Assembly: GCA_945861195.1 (NCBI GenBank)
Contig: CAMATS010000145.1
Location: 1 to 6,189 of the forward strand
Length of the DNA: 6,189 bases
Source: Rhodoferax sp. OV413
Lineage (GTDB): Bacteria; Pseudomonadota; Gammaproteobacteria; Burkholderiales; Burkholderiaceae_C
Direction of reading: 5' to 3'
Shown here piece after piece: positions 5,404 to 6,189 of the stretch. A model generated the notes under the pieces. The model had not been told where the DNA came from. It made no database searches and worked only from the letters and a program-made list of their open reading frames with translations. Each line of letters starts with the position of its first letter. The first letter of the stretch is position 1. The position numbers and the translations under genes are program-made.

Positions 5404-5886
5404 ATGACGGGACGCGCGAACACCAACAAAATCGCCAGCATGAGCAGCAGAATGAGAACCAGAACGCGCCACCTTATCCAACGCGGCTTCACCCTGATTG
5501 AGCTGATGGTGGTGCTGCTGATCATCGGCGTGTTGGCCGCCTTGATCGTGCCCAATGTGCTGGACCGTGCCGATGATGCCCGTGTGACGGCTGCCAAAAC
5601 CGATGTCAGCAACCTGGTGCAGGCGCTCAAACTCTACAAGCTCGACAACCAGCGCTATCCCAGTGCCGAGCAGGGGCTGCAAGCTCTTTTGACCAAGCCC
5701 ACCGTCGACCCAATGCCGGTGAACTGGAAGCCCTACCTCGACCAATTGCCCAAAGACCCCTGGGGCCGCCCTTACCAGTACCTCAGCCCGGGCATCAAAG
5801 GTGAGGTGGACGTGATGTCCTTTGGCGCAGACGGTCAGACCGGTGGCGAGGGCAAGAACGCAGATGTTGGCAGCTGGCAGCCCTGA
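5404..5886 (+). CDS. gspG: Type II secretion system major pseudopilin GspG
   Basis: GspG is the main subunit of the periplasmic pseudopilus that drives type II secretion. The 160-aa precursor has a basic 28-residue leader ending in QRG. It is followed by the type IV pilin-like segment FTLIELMVVLLIIGVLAALI (29-48), so prepilin peptidase should cut between G28 and F29; the conserved Glu at mature position 5 is E33. The mature protein would be 132 residues. Downstream landmarks are DNQRYPSAEQGLQAL at 81-95, LPKDPWGRPYQY at 115-126, and the Asp/Gly-rich calcium-binding loop region SFGADGQTGGEG (139-150) with DVGSW at 154-158. The leader is longer than usual; ATGs at residues 13 and 17 would shorten it, but the Shine-Dalgarno sequence favours 5404. 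The 3' end overlaps gspH by 23 bp. Confidence 0.96.
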   Translation: MTGRANTNKIASMSSRMRTRTRHLIQRGFTLIELMVVLLIIGVLAALIVPNVLDRADDARVTAAKTDVSNLVQALKLYKLDNQRYPSAEQGLQALLTKPTVDPMPVNWKPYLDQLPKDPWGRPYQYLSPGIKGEVDVMSFGADGQTGGEGKNADVGSWQP

Positions 5887-6189
5887 GCGCCGCCCGCGCC
5901 GCAGCGCCGGCTTTACCCTGTTGGAGCTGCTGGTGGTGGTGGCGATTGTGGCGCTGGCATCCACCGGCGTGGCGCTGGCACTTCGCGATGGCTCGGAGGT
6001 GCAACTCGAGCGCGAGGCCGAACGCCTGGTGGCGCTGCTAGAAGCTGCGCGGGCCAAGTCACAAACCAGTGGTGTGCCGGTGCAGTGGCGCGCTACCGAA
6101 ACGGGTTTCGAGTTTTCCGGGCTGCCTGCTGCGGCGCTGCCGCGGGGCTGGCTAGACCCAGACACCGCCGTGGCGCCAGGAGCGAGCTT
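5864..6189 (+). CDS. gspH: Type II secretion system minor pseudopilin GspH, partial
   Basis: The gene is open to the right edge: 108 codons are visible and the C-terminus is missing. The precursor begins with an Arg/Pro-rich leader (PERRPRRSAG, 7-16), then the pilin-type segment FTLLELLVVVAIVALAS (17-33). Prepilin peptidase should cut after G16, and E21 is the conserved Glu5 of the mature protein. The stretch LEREAERLVALLEAARAKSQ, then SGVPVQWR, around 50-77, is typical of GspH. GspH is a low-abundance component near the pseudopilus tip. The ATG at 5864 is the likely start; a TTG follows at 5867. It lies inside the 3' end of gspG in another frame, giving a 23 bp overlap consistent with translational coupling. 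A GspI- or FimT-like pseudopilin is a less likely alternative given the order after gspG. Confidence 0.88.
   Translation, partial: MLAAGSPERRPRRSAGFTLLELLVVVAIVALASTGVALALRDGSEVQLEREAERLVALLEAARAKSQTSGVPVQWRATETGFEFSGLPAAALPRGWLDPDTAVAPGAS

Overview
The window looks like chromosomal DNA from a GC-rich betaproteobacterium, most likely Burkholderiales and plausibly Comamonadaceae. That placement is inferred from protein character, base composition and gene order; no 16S rRNA or other direct marker is present. Coding density is very high, and I see no tRNA, rRNA, CRISPR array, insertion sequence or other mobile element.

Left part (1-4140, minus strand): six genes run in one direction and probably form one operon or two linked ones. 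In transcription order they are apaG, thiL (TTG start, 2 bp after apaG), a divergent RsmH/MraW-family rRNA methyltransferase (after a 112 bp gap), pgpA (7 bp later), pncC (overlapping pgpA by 4 bp as ATGA), and the first 128 codons of a quinone-oxidoreductase-like MDR dehydrogenase (after 82 bp, running off the left edge). These are housekeeping functions: thiamine diphosphate synthesis, phosphatidylglycerol synthesis, pyridine-nucleotide recycling and probably ribosomal RNA modification. The unusual member is the RsmH-like gene, whose motifs differ from the standard enzyme and which lies outside the cell-division cluster where rsmH normally sits.

Middle part (4141-4880): a 62 bp divergent spacer separates apaG from rpe (ribulose-phosphate 3-epimerase, plus strand).

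Right part (4881-6189): this is the edge of a type II secretion locus. A short gspC lies on the minus strand, convergent with rpe, with the two stop codons directly abutting as TGATCA. gspC is divergent from gspG, the major pseudopilin, across a 61 bp spacer. gspG overlaps a gspH pseudopilin gene by 23 bp, and gspH runs off the right edge.

Most of the window is conventional. The points most worth a second look are the RsmH paralog and its leader, the zero-gap rpe/gspC junction with hairpins inside each opposing gene, and the short GspC with no PDZ domain.
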